The notes under the pieces are model-generated. The model ran no database searches. It was not told the DNA's origin and saw only the letters and a list, made by a program, of their open reading frames with translations. From Hymenobacter cyanobacteriorum (lineage in GTDB: Bacteria; Bacteroidota; Bacteroidia; Cytophagales; Hymenobacteraceae), in NCBI RefSeq assembly GCF_022631375.1, contig NZ_JALBGC010000004.1:787975-851974 (forward strand): 64,000 nucleotides of DNA, in the 5' to 3' direction. Positions 1 to 8,105 of the stretch are shown here, piece after piece (within the stretch, counting starts at the first letter, position 1; each line of letters begins with the position of its first letter). The position numbers were made by a program, and so were the translations under genes.

Positions 1-198
1 TTGGTAGCCGGCCACCAGCTGCAACGGCACCCGCACCTCGTTGCGGTTGGCCTGCGAAAGGTCGCCCAGCGGCTGGAAGTAGCTGCTGTAGGCGGCCAGC
101 CCCACGTAGTAGCGGGCGGCGGCGGGGGCCGTTTGGGCGTGAGCGGGGAGGGCGGCGGCGAGGAGCAGGCCGCCGAGAGCGAGGGAAGGCAAACGCAT
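1..198 (-). CDS. Secreted or outer-membrane protein, N-terminal fragment
   Basis: Reading the minus strand from an ATG at 198 gives 66 codons that run off the left edge. The first 21 residues form a clear signal peptide (MRLPSLALGGLLLAAALPAHA followed by Q), and the following part (ARYYVGLAAYSSYFQPLGDL, later VPLQLVAGYQ) has the alternating aromatic/small pattern of the first strands of an outer-membrane beta-barrel. A longer plus-strand reading across the same bases lacks such features and is its shadow. Only the N-terminus is visible, so the family cannot be named. Confidence 0.6.
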   Translation of the reverse strand, partial: MRLPSLALGGLLLAAALPAHAQTAPAAARYYVGLAAYSSYFQPLGDLSQANRNEVRVPLQLVAGYQ

Positions 199-244
199 GG
201 GCAAGGGCTGAAAAGTGGGGTGGAACACAACCAGGAGCCTCTTG

Positions 245-276
245 GCCGGCGCAGGCGTTGCATTGCCCGCGCCGGC
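245..276. repeat. GC-rich hairpin in the 199-440 gap
   Basis: GCCGGCGC (245-252) and GCGCCGGC (269-276) are perfect inverted arms, extended inward by GGC/GCC after one mismatch. It sits between the divergent starts at 198 and 441. No T-run follows, so it is not an obvious terminator. Nothing else is evident in this gap. Confidence 0.35.
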
Positions 277-440
277 GGCCCCCAAAAAGCCACCGCCCGC
301 CCGTCGCCCGCCGCCGCCGGTTCATCCGCCTCATCCGACGCTTCGGGAACAGGCATTTCCGGCCGGCCCGGCCCGCCGCCACCTTTGAATCATCAACCAC
401 GGCACTTCAATCCTCCACCATCAACCCCCAGCTTACTCCC

Positions 441-1145
441 ATGAAAACCTTCGTCCTCACGCTCGCCCTCGCTGCCGCTGTCCTCACCGCCAGCGCCCAG
501 GCCCAACCCGCTGCCGCAGTCGCCACTACCGCCGCTGCTCCTGCCGATGCCTATACCACGATGATGGCCGCCACCATCACCGAGCTGATGAGCACCGGCG
601 ACCCGGCCGTGCTCAAAGCCGTGGCTGCCAAGTTTGAGCGCGCCGCCACCGTGGCGCCCAACGACTGGCTGCCCCGCTACTACCAGGCCTATGCGCTGGT
701 GATTAACGTGTTCCAGAGCAAGGAAGACGGCGACGCCAAAGACAAAACCCTCGACCAGGCCGAGGCCGCCCTGGCCAAAGCCCGCCAGCTGCACGGCGAT
801 GAGTCGGAGCTGCTCACGCTGCAGGCCTACGCCTACCAGGCCCGCCTGGGCATCGCGCCCATGATGCGCTCGATGAAATACTCGGAGCTGGTGGGCGAGG
901 CCGTGGCCAAGGCCCAGGCCCTGAACCCCGCCAACCCGCGCCCTTACCTGGTGGAGGCCAACAACGTGAACTTCACGCCCAAGATGTTTGGCGGTGGCGC
1001 CGAGGCTGCCAAGCCGCTCTACGTGCAGGCCCAGGCGAAATTCGCGGCCTTCGTGCCCGCCGGCCCGCTGGCCCCCAACTGGGGCCAGGGCCAGCTGAAA
1101 GGCCGCATGAAACAGTACGAAGCGCCCGCCACGGCCGCGAAGTAG
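441..1145 (+). CDS. Periplasmic TPR-like protein of unknown function
   Basis: 234 residues from ATG 441. The start was chosen because a standard signal peptide follows directly (MKTFVLTLALAAAVLTASAQ). The mature part is alpha-helical and TPR-like: residues about 50-80 (AAKFERAATVAPNDWLPRYY), 110-135 (AEAALAKARQLHGDESEL) and 155-180 (AVAKAQALNPANPRPYLVEA) repeat a helix-turn-helix pattern with A/L/Y spacing. The C-terminal KMFGGGAEAAKPLY and PNWGQ motifs are of a kind I associate with uncharacterised Bacteroidota periplasmic proteins. No catalytic motif is seen. It probably acts as a protein-interaction module in the periplasm, but this is inference. An in-frame upstream extension to 258 is Pro/Arg-rich and non-coding in appearance. 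Confidence 0.7.
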   Translation: MKTFVLTLALAAAVLTASAQAQPAAAVATTAAAPADAYTTMMAATITELMSTGDPAVLKAVAAKFERAATVAPNDWLPRYYQAYALVINVFQSKEDGDAKDKTLDQAEAALAKARQLHGDESELLTLQAYAYQARLGIAPMMRSMKYSELVGEAVAKAQALNPANPRPYLVEANNVNFTPKMFGGGAEAAKPLYVQAQAKFAAFVPAGPLAPNWGQGQLKGRMKQYEAPATAAK

Positions 1146-1152
1146 GGAACGA

Positions 1153-1252
1153 GCACGACGTAGGGGCGGGGCGCGCCCCCGCCCGTCGTTGAACGGAATC
1201 GATAACGCAGTGCGGACGACGGGCGGGGGCAAGCCCCGCCCCTACGTCGTGC
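1153..1252. repeat. Intergenic palindromic element, family H
   Basis: Arms 1153-1172 and 1233-1252 (GCACGACGTAGGGGCGGGGC and its reverse complement) pair perfectly over 20 bp, with an inner CCCGTCGT/ACGACGGG pair. Related copies lie at 42417-42502 and, degenerate, 38779-38864. It fills the space between the TPR-like gene and the sensor kinase. Confidence 0.85.
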
Positions 1253-1287
1253 AACCAGCTCCATTCTACCTTCAGCCCCTTACTTTG

Positions 1288-2427
1288 ATGGAAACTTGCC
1301 TGCCTGCCGCCGTGCGTCCGCCCCATTCCGACTCGTTTTCTGCCGCCGCCAACGCCCGCCTGGCCCAGCCCTGGGTGACGACCACCGAGCCTTCGCAGCT
1401 GCGCAGCATCTGGGAGCGGCGCTGGTGGATACTGCTGGGAACGTTCTTTTTCGCGTTTTCCAACGAGGCGCACCCCTGGCAGCACCCGGTCGATTTCGGC
1501 ATCAGCTTTGGTATCTCGCTGGCCTATTTTGTGGGGCTGTGGCTGGCCAACGGCTACACTTCTGACTGGCTGAACCGGCGCATGGGCTGGAACGAGCGGC
1601 CCGTGCGCCGGCTGCTGCTCACGGTGGGCGCGTCGCTGGCGGCCTCGCTGACCGTGATTGTGCTGATAGGCGAGGCCCTAGCACTGCTGTTGTGGCACCG
1701 GCCGCCGAGCTATGTTTTTCAAGACAATGTGCTGAGGCAGATGGTAGTTCCCCTGATTCTGACGGTGATTGTGTCGTTGTTCATGCACTCGCGCTCCTTC
1801 CTGTTGGGCTGGCGCGAGGCCACGGTGCGCGTCGAGCGCCTCGAAAAGGAAACCGCCGTGGCCCGCCTCGACTCGCTGCGCCGGCAGGTCGACCCGCACT
1901 TCCTGTTCAACTCGCTGAATGCGCTGACCTCGCTGGTGGAGGAAAACGACCCCGCCCGGGCCGTGCGCTTCATCCGCCAGCTCAGTCAGGTGTACCGCTA
2001 CGTGCTCGACAGCGAAAGCCAGGAGTTGGTGCCGCTGGCCGACGAAATTGCCTTCGCCGAAAGCTACCTCTACCTCCAGAAAACCCGCCTCGGCGAAGCC
2101 CTGGCCGTGGATATGGACCTGCCGCCCGCGGCCGTGGCCCCGTACTACGTGCCGCCGCTGGCCCTGCAATTGCTGCTCGAAAACGTGCTCAAGCACAACG
2201 CCGCCTACCAGGCCGACCCGCTGCACCTGCGCGTGACCCTGGACCCCGCGGCCCATACCCTGACCGTGCGCAACACCCGCCGCCCGCGCCGGCTGGCCCC
2301 GGGCGAGTCGTCGGGCCGGGGCCTGGCCAACCTGGCCGCCCGCTACGCCTTCCTCACCGACAAGCCGCTGGTGAGCGGCGAGGAAAACGGCGAGTTTGTG
2401 GTGACGCTGCCGCTGCTGGTGCTGTAG
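1288..2427 (+). CDS. LytS-type sensor histidine kinase
   Basis: 379 residues from ATG 1288; upstream codons lie in the palindromic element, so the longer reading from 1189 is not used. Hydrophobic segments from about residue 45 to 170 form several membrane spans. The cytoplasmic His_kinase domain (PF06580 type) starts with the phospho-acceptor motif QVDPHFLFNSLNAL (His about 204), followed by LPPLALQLLLENVLKHN-like N-box (here VPPLALQLLLENVLKHN) and a G-box with GRGLANLAARY. It should autophosphorylate and pass the phosphate to the LytTR regulator encoded next (2601-3410), from which it is separated only by a palindromic element. The signal is unknown. A paralogous pair lies in the opposite orientation at 4140-6016. 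Confidence 0.88.
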   Translation: METCLPAAVRPPHSDSFSAAANARLAQPWVTTTEPSQLRSIWERRWWILLGTFFFAFSNEAHPWQHPVDFGISFGISLAYFVGLWLANGYTSDWLNRRMGWNERPVRRLLLTVGASLAASLTVIVLIGEALALLLWHRPPSYVFQDNVLRQMVVPLILTVIVSLFMHSRSFLLGWREATVRVERLEKETAVARLDSLRRQVDPHFLFNSLNALTSLVEENDPARAVRFIRQLSQVYRYVLDSESQELVPLADEIAFAESYLYLQKTRLGEALAVDMDLPPAAVAPYYVPPLALQLLLENVLKHNAAYQADPLHLRVTLDPAAHTLTVRNTRRPRRLAPGESSGRGLANLAARYAFLTDKPLVSGEENGEFVVTLPLLVL

Positions 2428-2442
2428 ACAGGCGTGAGAACG

Positions 2443-2564
2443 GTCATGCTGAGCGGAGGCGCAGCCGCAGTCGAAGCATCTCTACCGCAGTAGTAAATCT
2501 AATTGAAACCCAATCGTCGGAATTAGTTGCGCGGTAGAGATGCTTCGACTACGCTCAGCATGAC
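2443..2564. repeat. Intergenic palindromic element, family A
   Basis: Left end GTCATGCTGAGCGGAGGC..GAAGCATCTCTACCGC mirrors right end GCGGTAGAGATGCTTCGACT..GCTCAGCATGAC. The loop is about 40 nt of AT-richer sequence. Lies between the kinase stop and the regulator start. Other copies: 13711, 15621, 24685, 40805, 43929. Confidence 0.9.
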
Positions 2565-2600
2565 GTTCTTTTGGGATTCAATTACTCCGCTGCTGCCCCA

Positions 2601-3410
2601 ATGCCCATCCGCGCCCTCATCGTCGAAGACGAACCCCTTGCCGCCCGCCGCCTGGCCGATATGCTGGCCCGCCAGCCCGAGCCGCTCGAAATCCTCGGCA
2701 CGGCCGAATCGGTGGCGCAGGCGGTGAAGCTGTTGCGCGAAATAGCGCCCGACGTGCTGTTTCTCGACATCAACCTGGCCGACGGGCTGAGCTTCGAGAT
2801 TTTTGAGCAGGTGGCGGTGCGCTGCCCGGTCATCTTCACCACCGCCTACGACCAGTATGCGCTGCAGGCCTTCAAGGTGAACAGCGTGGACTACCTGCTC
2901 AAGCCCATCGATGCCGACGAGCTGGCTGCCGCCCTCGCCAAGCTGCGCCAGCGCCTGCCCGCCGCGCCATTGCCCGCCGCTGCCCCAGCCCCGGCGCCGG
3001 CCTTCGACCCCGCGCTGCTGGCCCAGCTCGTGCAGCAGATGCAGCAAAGCGCCGCACCCGCTGCCAGCTACAAAACCCAGTTTGTGGTGCGCGTGGGCGA
3101 GCACCTGAAAGTAGTGCCGCTCGACCAGATTGCCTACTTCTTCAGCCTCGAAAAAGCCACCTTCCTGCAAACCACCGAGGGCCGCAAATTCGTGGTCGAC
3201 TACACGATGGACCAGCTCGAAACGCTGCTCGACCCGCGCCGCTTCTTCCGCCTCAACCGCGCCTACCTGGCCCAGCAGTCGGCCATTCAGGACATTATCC
3301 ACTACGCCAACTCGCGCCTGCAAACCGTGCTCAAACCCACCGCGCCCGACGCCCAGGTGCTGGTGAGTCGCGAAAAAGTGAACGTGTTCAAGAGCTGGCT
3401 GGACAGGTAG
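2601..3410 (+). CDS. LytTR-family response regulator
   Basis: 269 residues. ATG 2601 gives MPIRALIVEDEPLAARRL, the canonical receiver N-terminus; the earlier ATG at 2571 borders the repeat and adds ten unrelated residues. The receiver domain (1-120) carries the acidic pair in VEDEP, phospho-acceptor Asp about 56 (LFLDINLADG), TTAYDQYA and the KPID lysine. A Pro/Ala-rich linker (about 128-150) leads to a LytTR DNA-binding domain (about 160-265) with VVRVGEHLKVVPLDQIAYF, the RFFRLNRAYL motif and VLVSREKVNVFKSWL. It is the cognate partner of the kinase at 1288-2427 and should bind direct-repeat promoter sites; targets are unknown. Confidence 0.9.
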   Translation: MPIRALIVEDEPLAARRLADMLARQPEPLEILGTAESVAQAVKLLREIAPDVLFLDINLADGLSFEIFEQVAVRCPVIFTTAYDQYALQAFKVNSVDYLLKPIDADELAAALAKLRQRLPAAPLPAAAPAPAPAFDPALLAQLVQQMQQSAAPAASYKTQFVVRVGEHLKVVPLDQIAYFFSLEKATFLQTTEGRKFVVDYTMDQLETLLDPRRFFRLNRAYLAQQSAIQDIIHYANSRLQTVLKPTAPDAQVLVSREKVNVFKSWLDR

Positions 3411-3419
3411 GTTTCGCCT

Positions 3420-3509
3420 ATCATCCTGCGCAAAGCGAAGGACCTTATCACGCTGGAACAAACGGCTTGTTCTGACGGGATAAGGTCCTTCGCTTTGCTC
3501 AGGATGACA
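3420..3509. repeat. Intergenic palindromic element, family B
   Basis: Left arm ATCATCCTGCGCAAAGCGAA and GGACCTTATC mirror GATAAGGTCC and TTCGCTTTGCTCAGGATGAC. It separates the convergent regulator and Uma2-family genes. Related: 12739, 34855 and the half-copy at 61197. Confidence 0.85.
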
Positions 3510-3518
3510 GACGGATAA

Positions 3519-4103
3519 TTACTCCGCCCGCAGGCGGCGCAGCTCCAGCACGAAGCCGGGCAGCACCGACCCGGCCACTAACTCCTGGTCGAAGCCCACG
3601 ACGGGGCGCACGGGCTGGCCGGGCTCGAAAATGTAGACCGACTCGGTGCCGGGCGCGATGAGCCACCCGAGCTTGGCACCCGCTTCGAGCCAGTGCTCCA
3701 TCTTGCGCATGGTGTCGGTGAGGCGGTCGGTGGGCGAGAGCAGCTCCACCACAAAGTCGGGGCAGATGCGGGCGAAGCCGCGCCGGTCGTCGAGGCTCAG
3801 CGCGTTCCAGTTTTCCCAGGCAATCCAGCTGGCATCGGGCGAGAGCATGGCCCCGGTATCGAGGGTGAAGCCGGCGGAAGAATCGAACGTCTTGCCCAAT
3901 TCGTGCTGGCGATTCCAGTGTGCGAGCTGGTAATTTATTTCACTATTCGACGCGCCGGTTTCGGAATTGGTAGGGGGCATGATGGTGATTTGGTGATTGG
4001 CATCGCGCTCGATGCGCTGGTCGCGGTTGTCCATGCAGAACTGATAGAATTCCTCGTCGGTGAGGCGTTCAAGCACGGCGCTTTTCAGGGTGATGGCAGT
4101 CAT
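3519..4103 (-). CDS. Uma2-family (DUF820) PD-(D/E)XK-like protein
   Basis: 194 residues from ATG 4103 (MTAITLKSAVLERLTDEEFY); a further 11 upstream codons are possible. The core shows the Uma2 signature: SPDASWIAW, ICPDFVVELLSPTDRL, then MRKMEHWLEAGAKLGWLIAP, giving the Asp and Glu/xx spacing of the restriction-endonuclease-like fold (D..E-V-L). This family is multi-copy in many cyanobacteria and Bacteroidota, and its cellular role is not established; nuclease activity is inferred from fold only. It sits alone between the ends of the two convergent kinase/regulator pairs. Confidence 0.85.
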   Translation of the reverse strand: MTAITLKSAVLERLTDEEFYQFCMDNRDQRIERDANHQITIMPPTNSETGASNSEINYQLAHWNRQHELGKTFDSSAGFTLDTGAMLSPDASWIAWENWNALSLDDRRGFARICPDFVVELLSPTDRLTDTMRKMEHWLEAGAKLGWLIAPGTESVYIFEPGQPVRPVVGFDQELVAGSVLPGFVLELRRLRAE

Positions 4104-4139
4104 GGCAATGGGGGTTAGTGCAACAAGATACGGCAAAAC

Positions 4140-4961
4140 CTACCCTTCCAGCCAGGCTTTCAGGGCCGGGGCTTTCTCGCGGCTCACCACGATTTCCTCG
4201 GCCGGCGCGGGGTGCAACTCGACCAAAAGCTTGCCGCCGAAATGCGGGTGCAGGCGGCGCACGGCCGGCAATTGGGCAATTATTTGGCGGTTGAGGCGGA
4301 AGAACCGGGCCGGGTCGAGCCGGCCTTCGAGCTGTTCGAGGGTGTAGTCGAGCACGAAGCGGCGGCCGTCGGCGGCCACTAGCGTCACGGTTTCGTTGCG
4401 GCTCAGAAACCAGGCCGCTTCAGCCACCGGCAGGGGCAGCAGTTGCTCGCCCTGCCGCACCAGAAACCGCGTTTTACAAGGCCGGAGGGTATCGAGCATT
4501 CGCTCGATGAAGTTAAGAGTTAAAAGTGAAGAGTTAAGAGTTGAAGCGAGAGCATCTGAAGATTTAACTGTTAACTCTTCACTTTTAACTCTTAACTGAT
4601 TTAACTCACTCCACTGCCGCTGCTTGGCCAGGGCGGCCTGTAGCTCGGCCAGCTTCACCGGCTTGAGCAGATAGGCTACGCTGTGGGCCTGAAAGGCGCG
4701 GATGGCATACGCATCGAAGGCCGTGGTGAAGATGACCGGACTGGGCACCACGGCCTGTTCCCAGATTTCCAGGCTCAGCCCATCGGCCAGCTGGATGTCG
4801 CTGAGGATAAGGTCGGGCGTGGGGTGGGTGGCCAGCCAGGCCAGCGCCCCAGCCACGGTATCGAGCACGGCCAGCACCTGCGCTTCGGGCGCGGCTTGCA
4901 GCAACAGGCGCTGGAGGCGCTCGGCGGCGGGGTACTCGTCTTCGAGGAGAAGAACGGTCAT
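4140..4961 (-). CDS. LytTR-family response regulator with repeat-derived linker
   Basis: 273 residues from ATG 4961. Receiver domain 1-120: LLLEDEYPAAERL, phospho-acceptor Asp55 in LILSDIQLADG, TTAFDAYA and KPVK. LytTR domain about 165-270: RFLVRQGEQLLPLPVAEAAW, RFFRLNRQII and IVVSREKAPALKAWL. Residues about 122-150 between them (LRVKSEELTVKSS ... SSLLTLNF) are encoded by a 27-bp-arm palindrome at 4511-4597 that also exists between genes elsewhere. The start overlaps the upstream kinase stop by 4 nt (ATGA), so translation of kinase and regulator is probably coupled. Paralogue of the regulator at 2601-3410. Confidence 0.9.
   Translation of the reverse strand: MTVLLLEDEYPAAERLQRLLLQAAPEAQVLAVLDTVAGALAWLATHPTPDLILSDIQLADGLSLEIWEQAVVPSPVIFTTAFDAYAIRAFQAHSVAYLLKPVKLAELQAALAKQRQWSELNQLRVKSEELTVKSSDALASTLNSSLLTLNFIERMLDTLRPCKTRFLVRQGEQLLPLPVAEAAWFLSRNETVTLVAADGRRFVLDYTLEQLEGRLDPARFFRLNRQIIAQLPAVRRLHPHFGGKLLVELHPAPAEEIVVSREKAPALKAWLEG
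4511..4597. repeat. Palindromic element, family E, inside a coding sequence
   Basis: Arms 4511-4537 and 4571-4597 are a perfect 27-bp inverted repeat built of AGTTAAGAG/TTAAAAG heptamer-like units. The same family lies between genes at 26249-26338 and 47471-47575. Here it is read through in frame as the interdomain linker of a LytTR regulator. Confidence 0.9.
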
Positions 4962-6016
4962 AGTGGAGTTGCAGATGAACGCTGCGCCGGCAGCAAGGGC
5001 AGGTGTACGACAAACTCCCCGTTGCGCGCGCCGGCCGCTACCGGTTGCCCCGCGCCCAGCAGCTCGTAGCGGCGGCGCACGTTGGCCAGGCCCGTGCCCG
5101 TGCCGGGCGCGAAACCCGCCTGGCGCGGCCGCAGCGTGTTTTCGACCACCAAAGTATCTGGGGTGTCGGCCTCTGCTACCAGGCGCAGGCGCAGCGGGTG
5201 CTCGCGCGAGGCGACGTTGTGCTTCAGCGCATTTTCTACCAGCAGCTGCACGCTGAGCGGGGCCACGTGTCGCACCAGGGCATCGGGCGTAATAGCTATT
5301 TCGACCCGCAGATTATCCCGAAAACGGGCCTTGTGCAGCGCCAGATAGGTTTCGATGAAGGCCAGCTCTTCGGCCAGCGGCACGGTGGCGCGGCCCTGGG
5401 CCAGCAGCACGTAGCGGTACACGTCGGCCAGCTGCTCCACAAAATCCTGGGCCGGGGCGTTGCCGGGCTCGATGAGGGCGGCGAGCGTGTTGAGGTTGTT
5501 GAACAGGAAATGCGGGTCGAGCTGGCTTTGCAGGGCGTCGAGCTGGGCCTGGTTCTGGGCGCGGCCCAGCGCTTCGGCCCGGCCCAGGCTGGCCCGCCAC
5601 TGCTCGAAGAAATACATGGTTTCGTAGAGCGTGAGCACCGCCACGGTGGGCACCAGGCTAAAGCGGGCCTGCTTGAGCAGCGCCGGGAGCGTGAGCGGAA
5701 AGTCAGTGGGCAGCAGCGCGTGCGGCAGCAACAGCAGCAGCACCGACGCGGCCGCCGTCACCAGCACCGCCAGGCCGGCCAGGAGCCACAGGCGGCGCGG
5801 CGTCTGCTCGGGGCGCGGCAGGCGGGCCAGCAGCGTCATCCACAGCTGCCGGTTGGCCAGCCAGTAGCCCGTGGTGAAGTACAGCGAAACGGCCCAGTGG
5901 CCCAGCAGCAACGGCACGCGGCCGGCGGTGCCGGCAGGCACGTCGACCAAGGCAATAACCAGGCTCAGCAACGGAATGCCGCCCAGCAGAAACCGACGGT
6001 CATTCAGGGTGGGCAT
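4958..6016 (-). CDS. LytS-type sensor histidine kinase
   Basis: 352 residues from ATG 6016 (MPTLNDRRFLLGGIPLL); an in-frame extension to 6130 reads Arg/Gly-rich sequence and is not supported. Four or so hydrophobic stretches between residues 9 and 132 should be membrane spans. The His_kinase domain begins LQSQLDPHFLFNNLNTL (His169), followed by the N-box SVQLLVENALKHN and the G-box GTGTGLANVRRRYELLG. No extracellular sensor domain is recognisable. The gene overlaps the downstream LytTR regulator by 4 nt and the two form one transcription unit. The pair is a paralogue of 1288-3410, in the opposite orientation. Confidence 0.88.
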   Translation of the reverse strand: MPTLNDRRFLLGGIPLLSLVIALVDVPAGTAGRVPLLLGHWAVSLYFTTGYWLANRQLWMTLLARLPRPEQTPRRLWLLAGLAVLVTAAASVLLLLLPHALLPTDFPLTLPALLKQARFSLVPTVAVLTLYETMYFFEQWRASLGRAEALGRAQNQAQLDALQSQLDPHFLFNNLNTLAALIEPGNAPAQDFVEQLADVYRYVLLAQGRATVPLAEELAFIETYLALHKARFRDNLRVEIAITPDALVRHVAPLSVQLLVENALKHNVASREHPLRLRLVAEADTPDTLVVENTLRPRQAGFAPGTGTGLANVRRRYELLGAGQPVAAGARNGEFVVHLPLLPAQRSSATPL

Positions 6017-6065
6017 GGGCGGGCGCGGGGCTTGGTGAGCAGTCAAAAATAGGGGGCGCGCTTTG

Positions 6066-6926
6066 TTACGCGGCCCACAGCGGCCGGCCCGCCAGCGCCA
6101 GCGCAAACAGCCCGGCCACCGCCCCCGCATACACCGCCGCCCCGGCCCAGGTGAGCCCGGTGGCCTGTTGCGGGGCCCAGCGGCTCAGGGCCCAGCCCAG
6201 CAGCGGCAGCGCCTGCAGGGCGTGCATGCCCAGAAAGTGAGCAATGCGCAGGTCGCCGGCGCGGGTGCTCCAGCCCAGGCCGGGCAGGCCGGGGCCGCCG
6301 TCGGCCGCGCCCACCGTGTGCTGCTGGTTATGAATCATGAAGCCCCCCAGCACCGAGCCGACCAGAAACACCAGCAGCCCCAGGCGCACGCCCCACGCGT
6401 AGCTGGCTGGCCCAAACGGCTGGTAGCGCCAGGCCAGGAACAGGGCCCAGGCGCTCATCAGGGTGTTCACGGCAATGAACACGCCCATGAGCCCGAACAG
6501 CACAGCGTCGAACCCCGTGGAATTGTTGTAGTGCGAAGTGGTGCCGCGCGCCGCCTGCGCAAAAATCACGGCCTGCTCTACCAGCATGCTCAGGGCCACG
6601 CCCCAGCTGATGAGCTGCACGCTGCGCTGGGCCGGGGCCGGCAGGTCGGCCAGCAGCCAGCCCAGCGTGAAGGCAAACGCCGCGATGGACAGCGCAAACT
6701 TCAGCGGCTTGAGCCACACCAGCGCGCCGGTTACGAGCCGGTGGTCGAGGGGCAGCAGGGCCAGGGCCAGTACGGCCAGCGCTATGTTCAGCCAGCCGGT
6801 ATAGGAAAGCACCGGGTTCACGCGGTGCAGTACGCGCAGGGCCGTGGGCAGCGAAAAAGCAGTTTGGGAAGCCGCTGGGCCAGCGGCCAGCGAGAGCACA
6901 GTGAGCGGAAGCAGGGCAGTTTTCAT
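6066..6926 (-). CDS. Multi-pass membrane protein, unknown
   Basis: 286 residues from ATG 6926. A possible signal sequence (MKTALLPLTVLSLAAGPAAS) precedes about seven hydrophobic helices. Notable polar residues lie at helix ends: SYTGWLNIAL, LVWLKPLKFALS, MIHNQQHTVG, AHFLGMHALQALPLLGW. The last two contain histidines in conserved-looking contexts, perhaps metal or haem ligands, but I do not recognise the family. Its stop is 50 nt before the kinase start at 6016 and it follows two other small membrane-protein genes on the same strand, suggesting a 7917-6066 operon. Confidence 0.7.
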   Translation of the reverse strand: MKTALLPLTVLSLAAGPAASQTAFSLPTALRVLHRVNPVLSYTGWLNIALAVLALALLPLDHRLVTGALVWLKPLKFALSIAAFAFTLGWLLADLPAPAQRSVQLISWGVALSMLVEQAVIFAQAARGTTSHYNNSTGFDAVLFGLMGVFIAVNTLMSAWALFLAWRYQPFGPASYAWGVRLGLLVFLVGSVLGGFMIHNQQHTVGAADGGPGLPGLGWSTRAGDLRIAHFLGMHALQALPLLGWALSRWAPQQATGLTWAGAAVYAGAVAGLFALALAGRPLWAA

Positions 6927-6985
6927 GCTGTTCAGAAGAAATAAGTGAAGACTGGGTTCAGCTGTTTGTCGAACCAGGAATGAGC

Positions 6986-7456
6986 CTAAAACGGCAGAGA
7001 AAAAGCCCGCAGCGCTGCCAGCCACGCCAGCAGCGTGAGCAGGTTGCGGCCGTAGTTCAGGCGCACCCACCACGCCGCCAGCCGGGCCGTGGCCGGGCCC
7101 GCAGCCGCCCGCTGGAGCCGCAGAGCAGCCGGAATGAAGAAGCCGAAGGTGCCGAGCCGCTCGGCCAGCGCCAGCAGGGCGGCGGCTAGCCACCACCCGT
7201 GCCGGGGCGCCGGGGCCGACCACGCCACCGCCAGGTTGGCCAGCGTGAGCAGCGTGAGCGGCCCGGTGGTAACCGGCCCCCAAAACCGGCGGCCCACGTC
7301 GGTGCGCTGCATGGCTTCCCCATCCACGCGGTAGCCTTCGGCCGATGGCCTGAACCATTGCGGCAGGATGATGCGCGTTTCGTAGAGCCCGGCCCCAAAC
7401 GCCACGCCCAGGCCGATAACAAACAGCCAGAGTAATATTTCAGCAGCGGAAATCAT
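6986..7456 (-). CDS. DUF1772-like small membrane protein
   Basis: 156 residues with four hydrophobic helices. The N-terminus (GVAFGAGLYETRIILPQW) resembles the glycine-rich first helix plus Y-E/W motif of the DUF1772 / anthrone-oxygenase-like family; the C-terminal WVRLNYGRNLLTLLAWLAAL agrees with that family's R-N last helix. Function in bacteria is not known. It starts 11 nt from the stop of the ABA4-like gene (7468-7917), so the two are probably co-transcribed. Family assignment is moderate. Confidence 0.65.
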   Translation of the reverse strand: MISAAEILLWLFVIGLGVAFGAGLYETRIILPQWFRPSAEGYRVDGEAMQRTDVGRRFWGPVTTGPLTLLTLANLAVAWSAPAPRHGWWLAAALLALAERLGTFGFFIPAALRLQRAAAGPATARLAAWWVRLNYGRNLLTLLAWLAALRAFSLPF

Positions 7457-7467
7457 GCGTAATCAGG

Positions 7468-7917
7468 TTAATTGGGTAATGCCAAAACCACCGGCACTGG
7501 ATACCGCTGCCGCACGCCGAAATACAGCAGCAGCCCCACCGGCCCGAACATAAACGTGAGCAGCAGGCAGGGCACCAGCAGCCCGTGCGGCACGCCGCGC
7601 CGCTGGGCATCGCGCAACTCCCAGGCGCCGGTCCACATATCGAAGCAGAGGTAGTGCACCCAGCCGGCCACCAGTGCCCACGGCTGCCGAAACAGCGCCG
7701 CCACCTGCGCCAGCGACCCAAAGCCGCCGCCCGCCGCCGGGTGCGCCACCGTTTGGTAGCCGATAACTGCCGCGTAGGTGGCGGCCAGCAGCAGCGGCAG
7801 CGCCCCGCTCAGCACCACGGCGCGGGTGCCGCGCCAGCGCGGGGCCAGCACCAGCAGGACCCAGCCCACCACGGCTACATTGTTGGCAATGGTGAACAGC
7901 AGGTCGGGAGTGAGCAT
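7468..7917 (-). CDS. ABA4-like (DUF4281) membrane protein
   Basis: 149 residues from ATG 7917, chosen because MLTPDLLFTIANNVAVVGW starts the usual first helix; longer readings to 8082 or 8215 add Arg/Pro-rich sequence. The motif AGWVHYLCFDMWTGAWELRD and the following PHGLLVPCLLLTFMFGPVGL are characteristic of ABA4-like proteins (plant neoxanthin-synthesis factor ABA4 and bacterial relatives). About four membrane helices. The bacterial role is unknown; in carotenoid-pigmented Hymenobacter-type bacteria a link to pigment or membrane biology would be reasonable but is inference. Confidence 0.75.
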   Translation of the reverse strand: MLTPDLLFTIANNVAVVGWVLLVLAPRWRGTRAVVLSGALPLLLAATYAAVIGYQTVAHPAAGGGFGSLAQVAALFRQPWALVAGWVHYLCFDMWTGAWELRDAQRRGVPHGLLVPCLLLTFMFGPVGLLLYFGVRQRYPVPVVLALPN

Positions 7918-8105
7918 AGGGGCAGGAGCAAGGTGTTGGGCCAAAGCTAGTGGCGCGGCCCGGCCGTTGCCAGCGCCATCGGGGCGAAGCGCCGGGGGCG
8001 GGCGGTGAAACGGCATTTGGGCGGGGGCGAAGCAACCAATGCGCCACCGAACGGCTCTGTGCCGAGAAGTATCTTGCCCCACGTTTCATCCTTTCCACTG
8101 TTCTC

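Noticed and set aside
258..440. In-frame upstream extension of the TPR-like protein
   Set aside because: Pro/Arg-rich and without signal-peptide character; the start at 441 is followed by a standard signal peptide.
1281..1290. TACTTTG directly before the sensor kinase ATG, and again at 17537, as a promoter
   Set aside because: One base shorter than TAnnTTTG and without a TTG at the right distance.
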